Shown: one piece after another, positions 1-6,187 of the stretch
How the letters are laid out: each line of letters begins with the position of its first letter
Numbering within the stretch: position 1 is the first letter of the stretch
DNA from: an uncultured Coriobacteriaceae bacterium
GTDB lineage: Bacteria; Actinomycetota; Coriobacteriia; Coriobacteriales; QAMH01
Direction: 5' to 3'
Length of the DNA stretch: 6,234 nt
Assembly (NCBI GenBank): GCA_902783175.1
Contig: CACZQA010000027.1
Coordinates: 1 to 6,234, forward strand
Notes under the pieces: generated by a model
Database searches by the model: none
What the model was told of the DNA's origin: nothing
The model's input: only the letters and a program-made list of their open reading frames with translations
Position numbers and translations under genes: made by a program

Positions 1-2301
1 GATGGGCGTCGCCGAGAGCGTCAGCACGTCCGCCGTCGCCCGGAGGCGCTTGAGGAATTCCTTGTGGCGGACGCCGAAGCGCTGCTCTTCGTCGATGATG
101 ATGAGCCCGAGGTTCTTCGGGTTGACGTCGCGGCTCAGCAGGCGGTGCGTGCCGACGAGCACGTCCACCGTGCCCTGCGCAAAGCCCTCGAGGGCGCGCT
201 TTTGCTGGGCGTCGGTCCGAAAGCGGCTCAGTACCTCGACGTCGATGCCAAAGGGCGCGAAGCGGTCGTGGAAGGTCGTGTAGTGCTGCTGGGCGAGGAT
301 GGTCGTCGGGCACAAGATCATGACCTGGCGTTTGTCGCTCACGGCCTTGAAGGCGGCGCGCAGGGCCACCTCCGTCTTGCCGAACCCGACGTCGCCGCAG
401 ATGAGGCGGTCCATCGGGCGGTCGGATTCCATGTCCGCCTTGACGTCGGCGATGGCGGTGAGCTGGTCGGGCGTCTCCTCGTACGGGAAGATGGCCTCCA
501 TCTCCTCCTGCCAGACCGAATCGGAAGAATACGAGAAGCCCTTGACCGACGAGCGGCGCGCGTAGAGATCGACGAGGTCGAACGCGAGCTTCTTGGCGGA
601 CTTGCGCGCCTTGCCGATGGCACGGGTCCAGTCCGCGGAGTTGAGGCGCGTGAGGCGCGGCGACGAGCCGTCGGGACCCACGTAGCGCGTCACGCGGTCG
701 ATCTGCTCGACGGGGACGAACAGCTTGTCACCCTCGGCGTAGGCGAGCAGCAGGTAGTCGCGCTCGACGCCCGCCACCTCGCGTTTGACCATGCCCTTGA
801 ACAGGGCGATGCCGTGGCTCGCGTGGACGACGTAGTCGCCCGGCTGGTAGGGGAAGGTTATCTCGGTGATGTCGACGTGCCGGCGCGACGTGCGCTGGTT
901 GCCGCGCTGCGAGAGGTCGCCCAGCGACAGCACGGCCAGGTGCGCGTCGCGGGCGATGAAACCGCTCGCGATGTCGACGTCGGTGATGTTTAAGTACTCG
1001 GAGGCAAGCGGGGCATCCGCGAAGTTGAGGTTTTCCACGAAGGGGACCGCATTGTCGCCAAAGACGAGCTCGATATCCTCGCGCGCGTGCCTGTCGGCAA
1101 CCGAGAACACCGTGGTCACGCCCTCTTTGATGAGCGAGCGCACGAGCGCGAACAGGCGCTCTTCCTTGCCCGAGAGGCTCGGGCGCTCGATGGAGATGTC
1201 GACGTCCACCGCGCCGCCCACGCGCATGATGGAAAGCAGGGTCAGGCGCTGCTGGCTCCCAAAGTCCATCTTGGCCGGCAGGCTGAAAAGCGACTCCACC
1301 TCTTCGGGCCTGACGCCCGCCTCCTTGGCGCGCGCCATGATCTCGTCGTAGCGGCGCGAGGCGTCGTCGAACAGGGAGCGCGGCTCGGCGAGCACGACGA
1401 GCGTGTCGCTCGAGGCGTGATTGACCGGCTGCTCGAGCGTGCTGTACAGACTTGGCAGGTAGCGCTCCATGCCGTCGAAGGCAATGCCCGCCTCGAAGGC
1501 CGCCACGTCGTCGACGACTTTCTGGTCGGTGGCCAACTCGCGCACGAGCACCTTGCGCATGTGCGCGACGTTCGACGCGCCCACGTTGAACTCGCGTGTC
1601 GGCCAGATCTCCGCCTCGTCTATCTCGCCGATGGTCTGGCCGGTGCTCGCCACGACGCGGCGCAGCCCGTCCACGTCGTCGCCAAAAAACTCGACGCGCA
1701 CGGGCGCCGCCATGCCCGCCCCGAAGATGTCGACGGTGTCTCCGGCGACGCTGTACGTGCCGGGTCCGTCGACCTCGTCGAGCCGCTCGTAACCGCGTGC
1801 GTTGAGCTCCTCGCCCAGCTCCTCGTAGGAAAGCATCTCGCCGCTCGCGCCGTCGACCACGCCGCTTTCGCGCGTGATGAGCAGCGGGTTGAAGACCTGC
1901 GCCGAGGCGGGGGCGAGCTTTCTGAGCAGGGCGCGTGCCGCCGCGATGACCACGACGGGGCGGCCAAGCGACAGCAGGCCGATGGCGCGCGTACGCGCCC
2001 CGACGACCGCCAGGTCGGGCTTTTTCTCCTGCCAGGGCAAATCCATGCGCTCGGGGAGCACGAGCACGTTCTTGCGCCCGATATAGGACGCCACCGCATG
2101 CGAGAAGCGCTCGGCCGCCTCGTCGCCGCTCACCACCACCAGGATGGGGCGCGGGTGCCGTGCATACAGCGAGGCCACGACAAACGGCCTGACCGAGGCC
2201 ACGACGCCGAGCGACACGTCGTCGCCGCCATCGAGCTTCTCGAGTGCCGGGCGCATGAGCTGGCCGGCGAAGAACTTCTTTTGCAGTTTGTCGATAAGCA
2301 T
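1..2301 (-). CDS. mfd: Transcription-repair coupling factor Mfd, N-terminal 767 residues (3' end outside window)
   Basis: Mfd is an ATP-driven DNA translocase that dislodges RNA polymerase stalled at lesions and recruits UvrA for nucleotide excision repair. Visible in order: a UvrB-like N-terminal module with GDTVDIFGAG at about 187-196 and VRVEFFGDDVD at 201-211; the RNA-polymerase-interacting domain with VVHASHGIALFKGM at 491-504; then the translocase, with Walker A GDVGFGKT at 636-643 (K642), PTTILAQQHY at 665-674, the Walker B box DEEQ at 737-740 and motif III SAT at 763-765. The frame stays open to the first base of the window. Mfd proteins are usually about 1,150 residues, so roughly the last third (rest of the translocase, TRG motif, UvrA-masking domain) lies outside. 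The ATG at 2301 is the first in-frame start after the TAG at 2325-2323, which is also the rlmH stop. No good Shine-Dalgarno precedes it, so the start is less certain than the gene. Last gene of the visible nth-rlmH-mfd run. Confidence 0.97.
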   Translation of the reverse strand, partial: MLIDKLQKKFFAGQLMRPALEKLDGGDDVSLGVVASVRPFVVASLYARHPRPILVVVSGDEAAERFSHAVASYIGRKNVLVLPERMDLPWQEKKPDLAVVGARTRAIGLLSLGRPVVVIAAARALLRKLAPASAQVFNPLLITRESGVVDGASGEMLSYEELGEELNARGYERLDEVDGPGTYSVAGDTVDIFGAGMAAPVRVEFFGDDVDGLRRVVASTGQTIGEIDEAEIWPTREFNVGASNVAHMRKVLVRELATDQKVVDDVAAFEAGIAFDGMERYLPSLYSTLEQPVNHASSDTLVVLAEPRSLFDDASRRYDEIMARAKEAGVRPEEVESLFSLPAKMDFGSQQRLTLLSIMRVGGAVDVDISIERPSLSGKEERLFALVRSLIKEGVTTVFSVADRHAREDIELVFGDNAVPFVENLNFADAPLASEYLNITDVDIASGFIARDAHLAVLSLGDLSQRGNQRTSRRHVDITEITFPYQPGDYVVHASHGIALFKGMVKREVAGVERDYLLLAYAEGDKLFVPVEQIDRVTRYVGPDGSSPRLTRLNSADWTRAIGKARKSAKKLAFDLVDLYARRSSVKGFSYSSDSVWQEEMEAIFPYEETPDQLTAIADVKADMESDRPMDRLICGDVGFGKTEVALRAAFKAVSDKRQVMILCPTTILAQQHYTTFHDRFAPFGIDVEVLSRFRTDAQQKRALEGFAQGTVDVLVGTHRLLSRDVNPKNLGLIIIDEEQRFGVRHKEFLKRLRATADVLTLSATPI

Positions 2302-2303
2302 GT

Positions 2304-2316
2304 CGGTGAAGCACCG
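2304..2316 (-). promoter_or_regulatory. Small hairpin in the rlmH-mfd gap, immediately before the mfd start
   Basis: The 21-base gap between rlmH and mfd contains a perfect inverted repeat, CGGTG-CTT-CACCG on the minus strand, ending two bases before the mfd ATG. It sits where a Shine-Dalgarno would be expected, and no GGAGG-like sequence is visible there; the nearest purine run is a weak AGAAAG just upstream of the stem. Folding would bring AGAAAG to within a few bases of the ATG, or alternatively hinder initiation. The five-pair stem is directly visible; any role in translation is inference. Chance occurrence is possible at this size. Confidence 0.35.
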
Positions 2317-2322
2317 TACTTT

Positions 2323-2790
2323 CTACTTGTGGTAGGGTTCGCCCCTCATTATCTTGAACGCGCGGTACGTCTGCTCGAGCAAGACGACGCGCGCGAGGTT
2401 GTGCGGCAGCGTGATCGGGCCAAACGACAGCGTCTCGTCGGCGCGCGCCCGCACCTCGTCGCTCACGCCGGTCGAGCCGCCGATGACAAACGCGATGCTG
2501 CCGGCACCGTGCGTCATGAGCTGGTCGAGACGCCGCGAGAACGACTCGCTCGAGCGTTCCGTGCCGTCGATGGCAAGCAAGATGACGTACGAGGAGCCCA
2601 CCGCCTTCAGGATGTCGGCGCCTTCCGCCTTGACCACCGCGGCATCCCCGCCCGCCTTGGCGGGGTCGCGGTCGGGCACCTCGACGATCTGAAGGTTGGC
2701 ATAGGCGCCCAGGCGCTTGGCGTATTCCGCCACGGCGTCCTTCCAGAAGCGCTCCTTGAGCTTCCCGACTGCCACGACCTTGAGCTTCAT
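2323..2790 (-). CDS. rlmH: 23S rRNA (pseudouridine-1915-N3)-methyltransferase RlmH
   Basis: RlmH is a small SPOUT-class methyltransferase. It uses S-adenosylmethionine to methylate N3 of pseudouridine 1915 in helix 69 of 23S rRNA, acting on assembled 70S ribosomes. The protein has 155 residues, the normal full length. It opens with MKLKVVAVGKLKERFWKDAV. The trefoil-knot cofactor site is shown by FVIGGSTG at 101-108 and LPHNLARVVLLEQTYRAFKI at 128-147, and the family-defining end RGEPYHK is at 149-155. The ATG at 2790 is chosen over longer open-frame starts because MKLKVVAVG is the canonical N-terminus and GGGGA lies about eight bases upstream, inside the end of nth. Only two bases separate it from the nth stop codon, so the two genes are probably co-transcribed and translationally coupled. 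Nothing is missing from the conserved core. Confidence 0.97.
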   Translation of the reverse strand: MKLKVVAVGKLKERFWKDAVAEYAKRLGAYANLQIVEVPDRDPAKAGGDAAVVKAEGADILKAVGSSYVILLAIDGTERSSESFSRRLDQLMTHGAGSIAFVIGGSTGVSDEVRARADETLSFGPITLPHNLARVVLLEQTYRAFKIMRGEPYHK

Positions 2791-2792
2791 GG

Positions 2793-3443
2793 CTACTTCC
2801 CCGCACTCGGGCAGATGTCGGCAAGCGGGCAGCTCGCGCACTGGGGGCGGCGCGCGATGCAGTACTGCCGGCCCAGCCTGATCCACTGGTCGTTGACGTC
2901 GGTCCACAGCTCCTGCGGGATGAGGTCGAGCAGGTCTTGCTCGGTCTCGGCGGGAGTCTTCTTGTTGGACAACTTGAGCTTGTGGGCGATGCGGAACACG
3001 TGCGTGTCGACCGCGATGCCCTCGCACTTGCCAAAGCTCACGTTCATGACGATGTTGGCGGTCTTGCGCCCCACCCCGGGGAGCTTCTGCAGCTCCTCCA
3101 TGGTCTGGGGGACCTCCCCGCCAAAGTCCGCCATGATCATGCGCGCGCAGTTTATGCAGTTCAGCGCCTTGTTATGGTGAAAGCCGATCGAGTGGATGAT
3201 GCTCTCGACGTCTGCTAAGTCCGCCTGCGCCATCTTCTCGGGCGTTCCGTACTTGGCAAACAGCGTGGGCGTCACCTTGTTGACGTTGGCATCTGTCGTC
3301 TGGGCGGAAAGCGCCACGGCGATGACGCACTCGAAGGGGCTGGAAAAGTGCAGCGCCGGGGCAACGTCGCCGTAGAGCTCGTTCATGCGGCGGCACACCT
3401 CGATGGCGCGCTCGCGCTTTCTCGCCTTTGACTCTCGTGGCAT
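2793..3443 (-). CDS. nth: Endonuclease III (DNA glycosylase / AP lyase)
   Basis: Endonuclease III removes oxidised pyrimidines from DNA and nicks the resulting abasic site, starting base excision repair. The 216-residue protein is of normal family length. The helix-hairpin-helix is LPGVGRKTA at 121-129, with the catalytic lysine at 127; the catalytic aspartate is D146 in AVDTH (145-148 for VDTH). The C-terminal iron-sulfur loop has the exact C-x6-C-x2-C-x5-C spacing (C195, C202, C205, C211) and should bind one [4Fe-4S] cluster. LSAQTTD at 45-51 is the typical substrate-pocket segment. The ATG at 3443 is preferred because AAAGGGGG lies just upstream. An in-frame ATG at 3470 would add nine residues but has no good ribosome site and sits next to the predicted transcription start. 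First gene of the visible nth-rlmH-mfd run. The stretch between the helix-hairpin-helix and the aspartate is one residue longer than in E. coli Nth as I recall it, a minor loop difference. Confidence 0.97.
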   Translation of the reverse strand: MPRESKARKRERAIEVCRRMNELYGDVAPALHFSSPFECVIAVALSAQTTDANVNKVTPTLFAKYGTPEKMAQADLADVESIIHSIGFHHNKALNCINCARMIMADFGGEVPQTMEELQKLPGVGRKTANIVMNVSFGKCEGIAVDTHVFRIAHKLKLSNKKTPAETEQDLLDLIPQELWTDVNDQWIRLGRQYCIARRPQCASCPLADICPSAGK

Positions 3444-3477
3444 TGCGCCCCCTTTCTCGGCATCTTTCACATAACGA

Positions 3478-3486
3478 AGTGTAGCA
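3478..3486 (-). promoter_or_regulatory. Candidate extended -10 promoter for nth-rlmH-mfd
   Basis: On the minus strand TGCTACACT matches an extended -10 element (TGn followed by a TATAAT-like hexamer, TACACT). Transcription would start near 3471, giving a leader of about 28 bases that includes the AAAGGGGG ribosome site of nth. No recognisable -35 hexamer is seen at 16-18 bases, which extended -10 promoters can tolerate. A second -10-like hexamer, TATGAT at 3538-3533, is an alternative, also without a convincing -35. The motif is seen; its use is inferred. Confidence 0.4.
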
Positions 3487-3543
3487 AGACGCGCGATGAC
3501 GCGAGCTGCGGCATACCCGTCTTTGGCGAAACATCATAGCGCA

Positions 3544-3635
3544 GCGCTGAGACACGATTCTTCCGAAATAGGCCCCACAGGCAGAGCCGTTTCTCTCCCG
3601 TTGGGACCATGCTCGTTTTGTGGTGTCTGCAGCGC
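3544..3635 (+). other. Imperfect long inverted repeat; candidate structured RNA or intergenic repeat
   Basis: The arms GCGCTGAGACAC (3544-3555) and GTGTCTGCAGCGC (3623-3635) pair over 12 base pairs with a single bulged G at 3629. Nested inside, 3576-3587 (CACAGGCAGAGC) pairs with 3611-3622 (GCTCGTTTTGTG) over 11 pairs, two of them G-U, with single-base bulges. TCCC (3596-3599) pairs with GGGA (3603-3606) around a GTT loop. A small UUCC-loop hairpin can form at 3557-3569, making a three-way junction. The G-U pairs favour the plus-strand RNA; on the minus strand they become C-A mismatches. No convincing promoter lies just upstream on the plus strand, and only a short ATTTT follows the right arm. 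It could be a small RNA, a remnant of a repeat element, or a DNA structure between divergent promoters. It resembles no RNA family I can name. Confidence 0.4.
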
Positions 3636-3639
3636 GATT

Positions 3640-3667
3640 TTGGCAAATCCGTCCGCTCTTGTATAAT
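3640..3667 (+). promoter_or_regulatory. Sigma-70-type promoter for the glycosyltransferase-flippase pair
   Basis: TTGGCA at 3640-3645 (four of six positions match the TTGACA consensus in order, with GC in place of AC) is followed after 16 bases by a perfect TATAAT at 3662-3667. Transcription is expected to start around 3673-3675, leaving a leader of about 92 bases before the ATG at 3766. It is the best promoter match in the window and points into the plus-strand genes. Confidence 0.75.
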
Positions 3668-3672
3668 GGAAA

Positions 3673-3765
3673 AACTTGTGTAAAAGTTCACCACGGCCAA
3701 CAGCCGTTGCCACTGCGCTCACAGCTTTTGCGCGCCATTTTTATTGTCTAGGGATCGGGGAACAC
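3673..3765 (+). promoter_or_regulatory. Structured 5' leader and ribosome binding site of the glycosyltransferase gene
   Basis: The leader holds a dyad AACTT-GTGTAA-AAGTT at 3673-3688, right at the predicted transcription start, and a hairpin ACGGC-CAACA-GCCGT at 3693-3707. A weak GCGC/GCGC pairing (3715-3718 with 3730-3733) is followed by five T at 3738-3742. The ribosome site GGGGA at 3757-3761 precedes the ATG at 3766. The first dyad could be an operator or a 5'-end stabilising hairpin. The last stem is too weak to call an attenuator. Confidence 0.4.
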
Positions 3766-4857
3766 ATGCCAGATACATCTGTTGCGGCAGCATCAGACTA
3801 TTCTGACTCAGGCACCACTCAACAGCGCCCGTCCCAACAACCAGTCGTGACGTTCCTCGTCCCCTGCTACAATTCCGCAGCCTACATGGGCACCTGCATC
3901 GATTCGCTGCTCGTCGCCAAGGACTGCTGCGAGATCCTCGTCGTTAACGACGGCTCCAAGGACAACACCCTCGAGGTCGCGCGCGACTACGAGCGCCGCT
4001 ACCCCGACACGATCACCGTCATCGACCAGAAAAACGCCGGCTGGGGCGGTGGCGTCAACAAGGGCATCGCGCGCGCACGCGGCGTGTACTTCAAGGTGAT
4101 CGACTCCGACGACTGGGTAGAGCCCGAGGCGCTCGGCATGGTGCTCGACGTTCTCAAAGAGCATGCAGAGCCCGGCGCGCAGCTCGACCTCGTCTTCTCG
4201 AATTTCGTGTACGACCACCTCGTGGACAACACCAAGCACGCGATCCGCTACGACAACCTCATGCCGCAAGACCGCGAGTTCACGTGGAGCGACCTCAACA
4301 AGCCGCGCATCGACCAGTACATCATGGTCCACGCCACGTGGTACCGCACCGAGGTGCTGCGCCAAAGCGGCGTCAAGCTGCCAGAAAACGTGTGCTACAT
4401 GGACAGCTACCTCATGCTGCACCCGCTCCCGTACGTGAAGAGCATGTACTACGTCAACGCCGACGTGTATCAGTACCTGATCGGCCGCGAGGACCAGTCC
4501 ATCGGCATCGAGACGGTCAAGAAGCGCATCGACCAACAGCTCATGGCGACGCGCCTTTCCATCGAAGACTACGACATCGACGAGATGGCAGCGGAAAACC
4601 CGCAGATGGCAGAGCTCTACTCGCGCTACATCTCCGCGATGATGTCGACCTCGACTATCTATTTGTTCATGATCAACACACCGGAGTCGCTGCAGAAAAA
4701 CGACAAGCTCTGGGATTACATGAAGACGAAGAATCCCGGCCTGTACAAGCGCGTGGCACGCTCGCTCGCCGGTCTGGCAAACAGGAAGCACGCTCCGGTC
4801 CGCAAGGGCGTCATCGGCGCGTATTGGCTCGCCAAGAAAATTTTCAAGTTTGCCTAG
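3766..4857 (+). CDS. Family 2 glycosyltransferase (GT-A fold)
   Basis: This is a cytoplasmic inverting sugar transferase of the GT2 family, using a nucleotide sugar; donor and acceptor cannot be told from sequence. The 363-residue protein has a Ser/Thr/Gln-rich N-terminal stretch (1-25). The GT-A domain follows: VPCYN at 32-36, NDGSKDNT at 61-68 (nucleotide binding), GWGGGVNKGI at 92-101, and the metal-binding DSDDW at 113-117. Downstream, CYMDSYL at 210-216 occupies the usual place of the catalytic acidic residue (D213, inferred), and VYQYLIGREDQSI at 234-246 is typical of envelope polysaccharide or teichoic-type GT2 proteins. There is no clear transmembrane segment; the C-terminus is Lys/Arg-rich (about 322-361) and may touch the membrane. 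The ATG at 3766 is chosen because of the GGGGA just upstream; an in-frame TTG at 3676 would start essentially at the transcription start. It lies 33 bases before the membrane protein gene and probably shares its transcript. Confidence 0.93.
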   Translation: MPDTSVAAASDYSDSGTTQQRPSQQPVVTFLVPCYNSAAYMGTCIDSLLVAKDCCEILVVNDGSKDNTLEVARDYERRYPDTITVIDQKNAGWGGGVNKGIARARGVYFKVIDSDDWVEPEALGMVLDVLKEHAEPGAQLDLVFSNFVYDHLVDNTKHAIRYDNLMPQDREFTWSDLNKPRIDQYIMVHATWYRTEVLRQSGVKLPENVCYMDSYLMLHPLPYVKSMYYVNADVYQYLIGREDQSIGIETVKKRIDQQLMATRLSIEDYDIDEMAAENPQMAELYSRYISAMMSTSTIYLFMINTPESLQKNDKLWDYMKTKNPGLYKRVARSLAGLANRKHAPVRKGVIGAYWLAKKIFKFA

Positions 4858-4882
4858 CCTACGGCGAACCTCTATGAAGGGC

Positions 4883-4888
4883 AGGAAG
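4883..4888 (+). promoter_or_regulatory. Ribosome binding site that fixes the GTG start of the membrane protein
   Basis: AGGAAG lies two bases before GTG at 4891. The only other nearby start, ATG at 4874, is out of frame and runs into TGA after six codons. The frame of the membrane protein is closed upstream by the stop codon of the glycosyltransferase at 4855-4857, so GTG is the only plausible start. Confidence 0.7.
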
Positions 4889-4890
4889 TT

Positions 4891-6117
4891 GTGAAGCAGC
4901 CGGACACCGCAGACGAGAAATCCCCTGCGACTGCTACAGGCGCACGTGCCGGCAAGGCAAAGTCAAAAAGCGCCGAGAAGATTCCGCTGGAGGAATCGGT
5001 CCTCGAGATGGAAGAGGGCATCGAGCAGGACAAGCCGCCTCACATCACGGGCCGTCGCCTGAACGCCGTGCTCGTCGTCATCGCGTTTTCCGTGCTGTTC
5101 GGATACCTGTTCATCGCCGGCGAGGGCACGAAGACCCTCGAGGCGATTCAGCAATTCAACTACTGGTTCTTGCTCGCCGCGCTCGGCGGCATGATCGTGT
5201 ACTGGGTGCTCGAATCGGTCTGCATGCAGCTTTTGGTAAACCAGCTGCACAAGGGCTTCTCGTTTCTCAAGACGAACATCGTCACGATCATCGGGCAGTA
5301 CTTCAACGGCATCACGCCGCTTTCCAGCGGCGGCCAGCCCATGCAGGCCTACTACTACCGGCGCCTCGGGCTGCCGCTTTCGGATGCCATGACCATGCTG
5401 CTGTGCCGCTTCATCGTCTACCAGACCACGGTCACGCTGTACTCCGTCGTCGTCCTCGTCCTGCGCTTCGGGTACTTTACCCAGCACCTCGCCGCGCTCA
5501 TGGCGCTTGTCATCGTGGGCTTCGTGGGAGGCGTCGGGCTGGTTGCCGCCCTGCTCGCGCTCGCCTTCGCGCGCAAGACCACGACGCGTTTCGTCGTCTG
5601 GGGCATCGGGTTTCTGGCGCGCATCCACATCATCAAGCACCCCGAGCAGGTCAAGCTGCGCGCACTGCACTCGATGCGAGAGGCGTACGATGGCGTGACG
5701 TTTCTGCTCAGCTCGCCCAAGCTCCTGTTCCAGGTTGCCGGCGTGACCGTCGTGCAGCTGACCGTCTTCTTCTCGGTCTCCTACATCATCTACCTGGGCT
5801 TTGGCGAGACCGGCAGCGATATCGTCACCGTCATCTCGTGCCAGGCGTTCGTGTACATGATTTCCTCGTTCGTCCCGTTGCCGGGCGCCATGGGCGCCGC
5901 CGAGGGCAGCTACGTGGCGTTCTTCTCGTTCGTGTACTCCAACAGCTCGCTCGTCGCGCTATCGACGTTCGTATGGCGTATCTTCACGTTCTACCTGCCC
6001 ATCGTGCTCGGCATGGGGCTGACCGTTCTCGTGAACAACCCCCACAGCCTGCTGTCGCGCTACCTGGCGCGCAAGGACAGGGAATCCGGCTACATCCCCG
6101 CCGGAGAGGGCGAATAG
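4891..6117 (+). CDS. Flippase-like membrane protein (LPG-synthase TM / UPF0104 family)
   Basis: This 408-residue integral membrane protein belongs to the family of the flippase module of MprF (lysylphosphatidylglycerol synthase TM region). It lacks the C-terminal aminoacyl-transferase domain, so it is not an LPG synthase. Residues 1-55 are hydrophilic and rich in Lys and Glu, probably cytoplasmic and disordered. Hydrophobic segments lie at about 57-76, 90-113, 165-192, 200-226, 278-302, 310-328 and 363-383, with a further moderately hydrophobic stretch at 337-350. Family motifs are GQYFNGITPLSSGGQPMQAY at 135-154 and PLPGAMGAAEGSY at 329-341. Members are thought to move lipids or lipid-linked sugars across the membrane and often sit beside glycosyltransferases, as here. 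I infer a role in exporting or flipping the product of the upstream enzyme. Direction and substrate are unknown. The C-terminal tail (384-408) is short and polar. Confidence 0.92.
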   Translation: MKQPDTADEKSPATATGARAGKAKSKSAEKIPLEESVLEMEEGIEQDKPPHITGRRLNAVLVVIAFSVLFGYLFIAGEGTKTLEAIQQFNYWFLLAALGGMIVYWVLESVCMQLLVNQLHKGFSFLKTNIVTIIGQYFNGITPLSSGGQPMQAYYYRRLGLPLSDAMTMLLCRFIVYQTTVTLYSVVVLVLRFGYFTQHLAALMALVIVGFVGGVGLVAALLALAFARKTTTRFVVWGIGFLARIHIIKHPEQVKLRALHSMREAYDGVTFLLSSPKLLFQVAGVTVVQLTVFFSVSYIIYLGFGETGSDIVTVISCQAFVYMISSFVPLPGAMGAAEGSYVAFFSFVYSNSSLVALSTFVWRIFTFYLPIVLGMGLTVLVNNPHSLLSRYLARKDRESGYIPAGEGE

Positions 6118-6129
6118 TCAAAGGACGAG

Positions 6130-6187
6130 CATCCGGGCAGCGAGCCGCTGGATGACGAGCGATAGAGTGGCAAGCTGGCGTTAGCTT
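6130..6187. terminator. Weak hairpins in the convergent gap; possible terminator region
   Basis: The gap after 6117 has a hairpin at 6130-6154: CATCC/GGATG outside, AGCG/CGCT inside, a GGGC bulge on the left arm and an AGC loop. A second lies at 6172-6187 (AAGCT-GGCGTT-AGCTT), followed on the plus strand by CTCTT. Neither has a proper T tract, so intrinsic termination is only a guess based on position. GACGAGC also occurs twice, at 6124-6130 and 6154-6160, flanking the first hairpin. Confidence 0.25.

Noticed and set aside
64..993. A 309-codon plus-strand open frame near the left edge
   Set aside because: It is the antisense shadow of the Mfd translocase and polymerase-interaction domains.
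728..3034. A 768-codon minus-strand open frame overlapping mfd, rlmH and nth
   Set aside because: It is a frame-shifted shadow: very Arg/Ala-rich, without motifs, and it crosses the boundaries of three real genes.
1087..3180. A 697-codon open frame on the plus strand, antisense to mfd, rlmH and nth
   Set aside because: It runs opposite three well-conserved genes in the register expected from GC-rich codon use, is dominated by Arg/Ala/His/Asp, and shows no family motifs.
3444..3470. N-terminal extension of Nth to the ATG at 3470
   Set aside because: It has no ribosome binding site and lies at the predicted transcription start; the ATG at 3443 has AAAGGGGG upstream.
3715..3745. Transcription attenuator in the glycosyltransferase leader
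   Set aside because: The stem before the five T is only four pairs with an 11-base loop, and no competing structure is evident.
3676..3765. N-terminal extension of the glycosyltransferase from a TTG at 3676
   Set aside because: It would begin at the predicted +1 with no ribosome site, and the added residues lack family similarity; ATG at 3766 has GGGGA upstream.
3808..4791. A 327-codon minus-strand open frame opposite the glycosyltransferase
   Set aside because: It is rich in Val/His/Asp/Ala, as expected for antisense of GC-rich coding sequence, and the plus strand carries clear GT2 motifs.
4891..6117. MprF, a full lysylphosphatidylglycerol synthase
   Set aside because: The C-terminal aminoacyl-transferase domain is missing; only the membrane flippase-like part is present.
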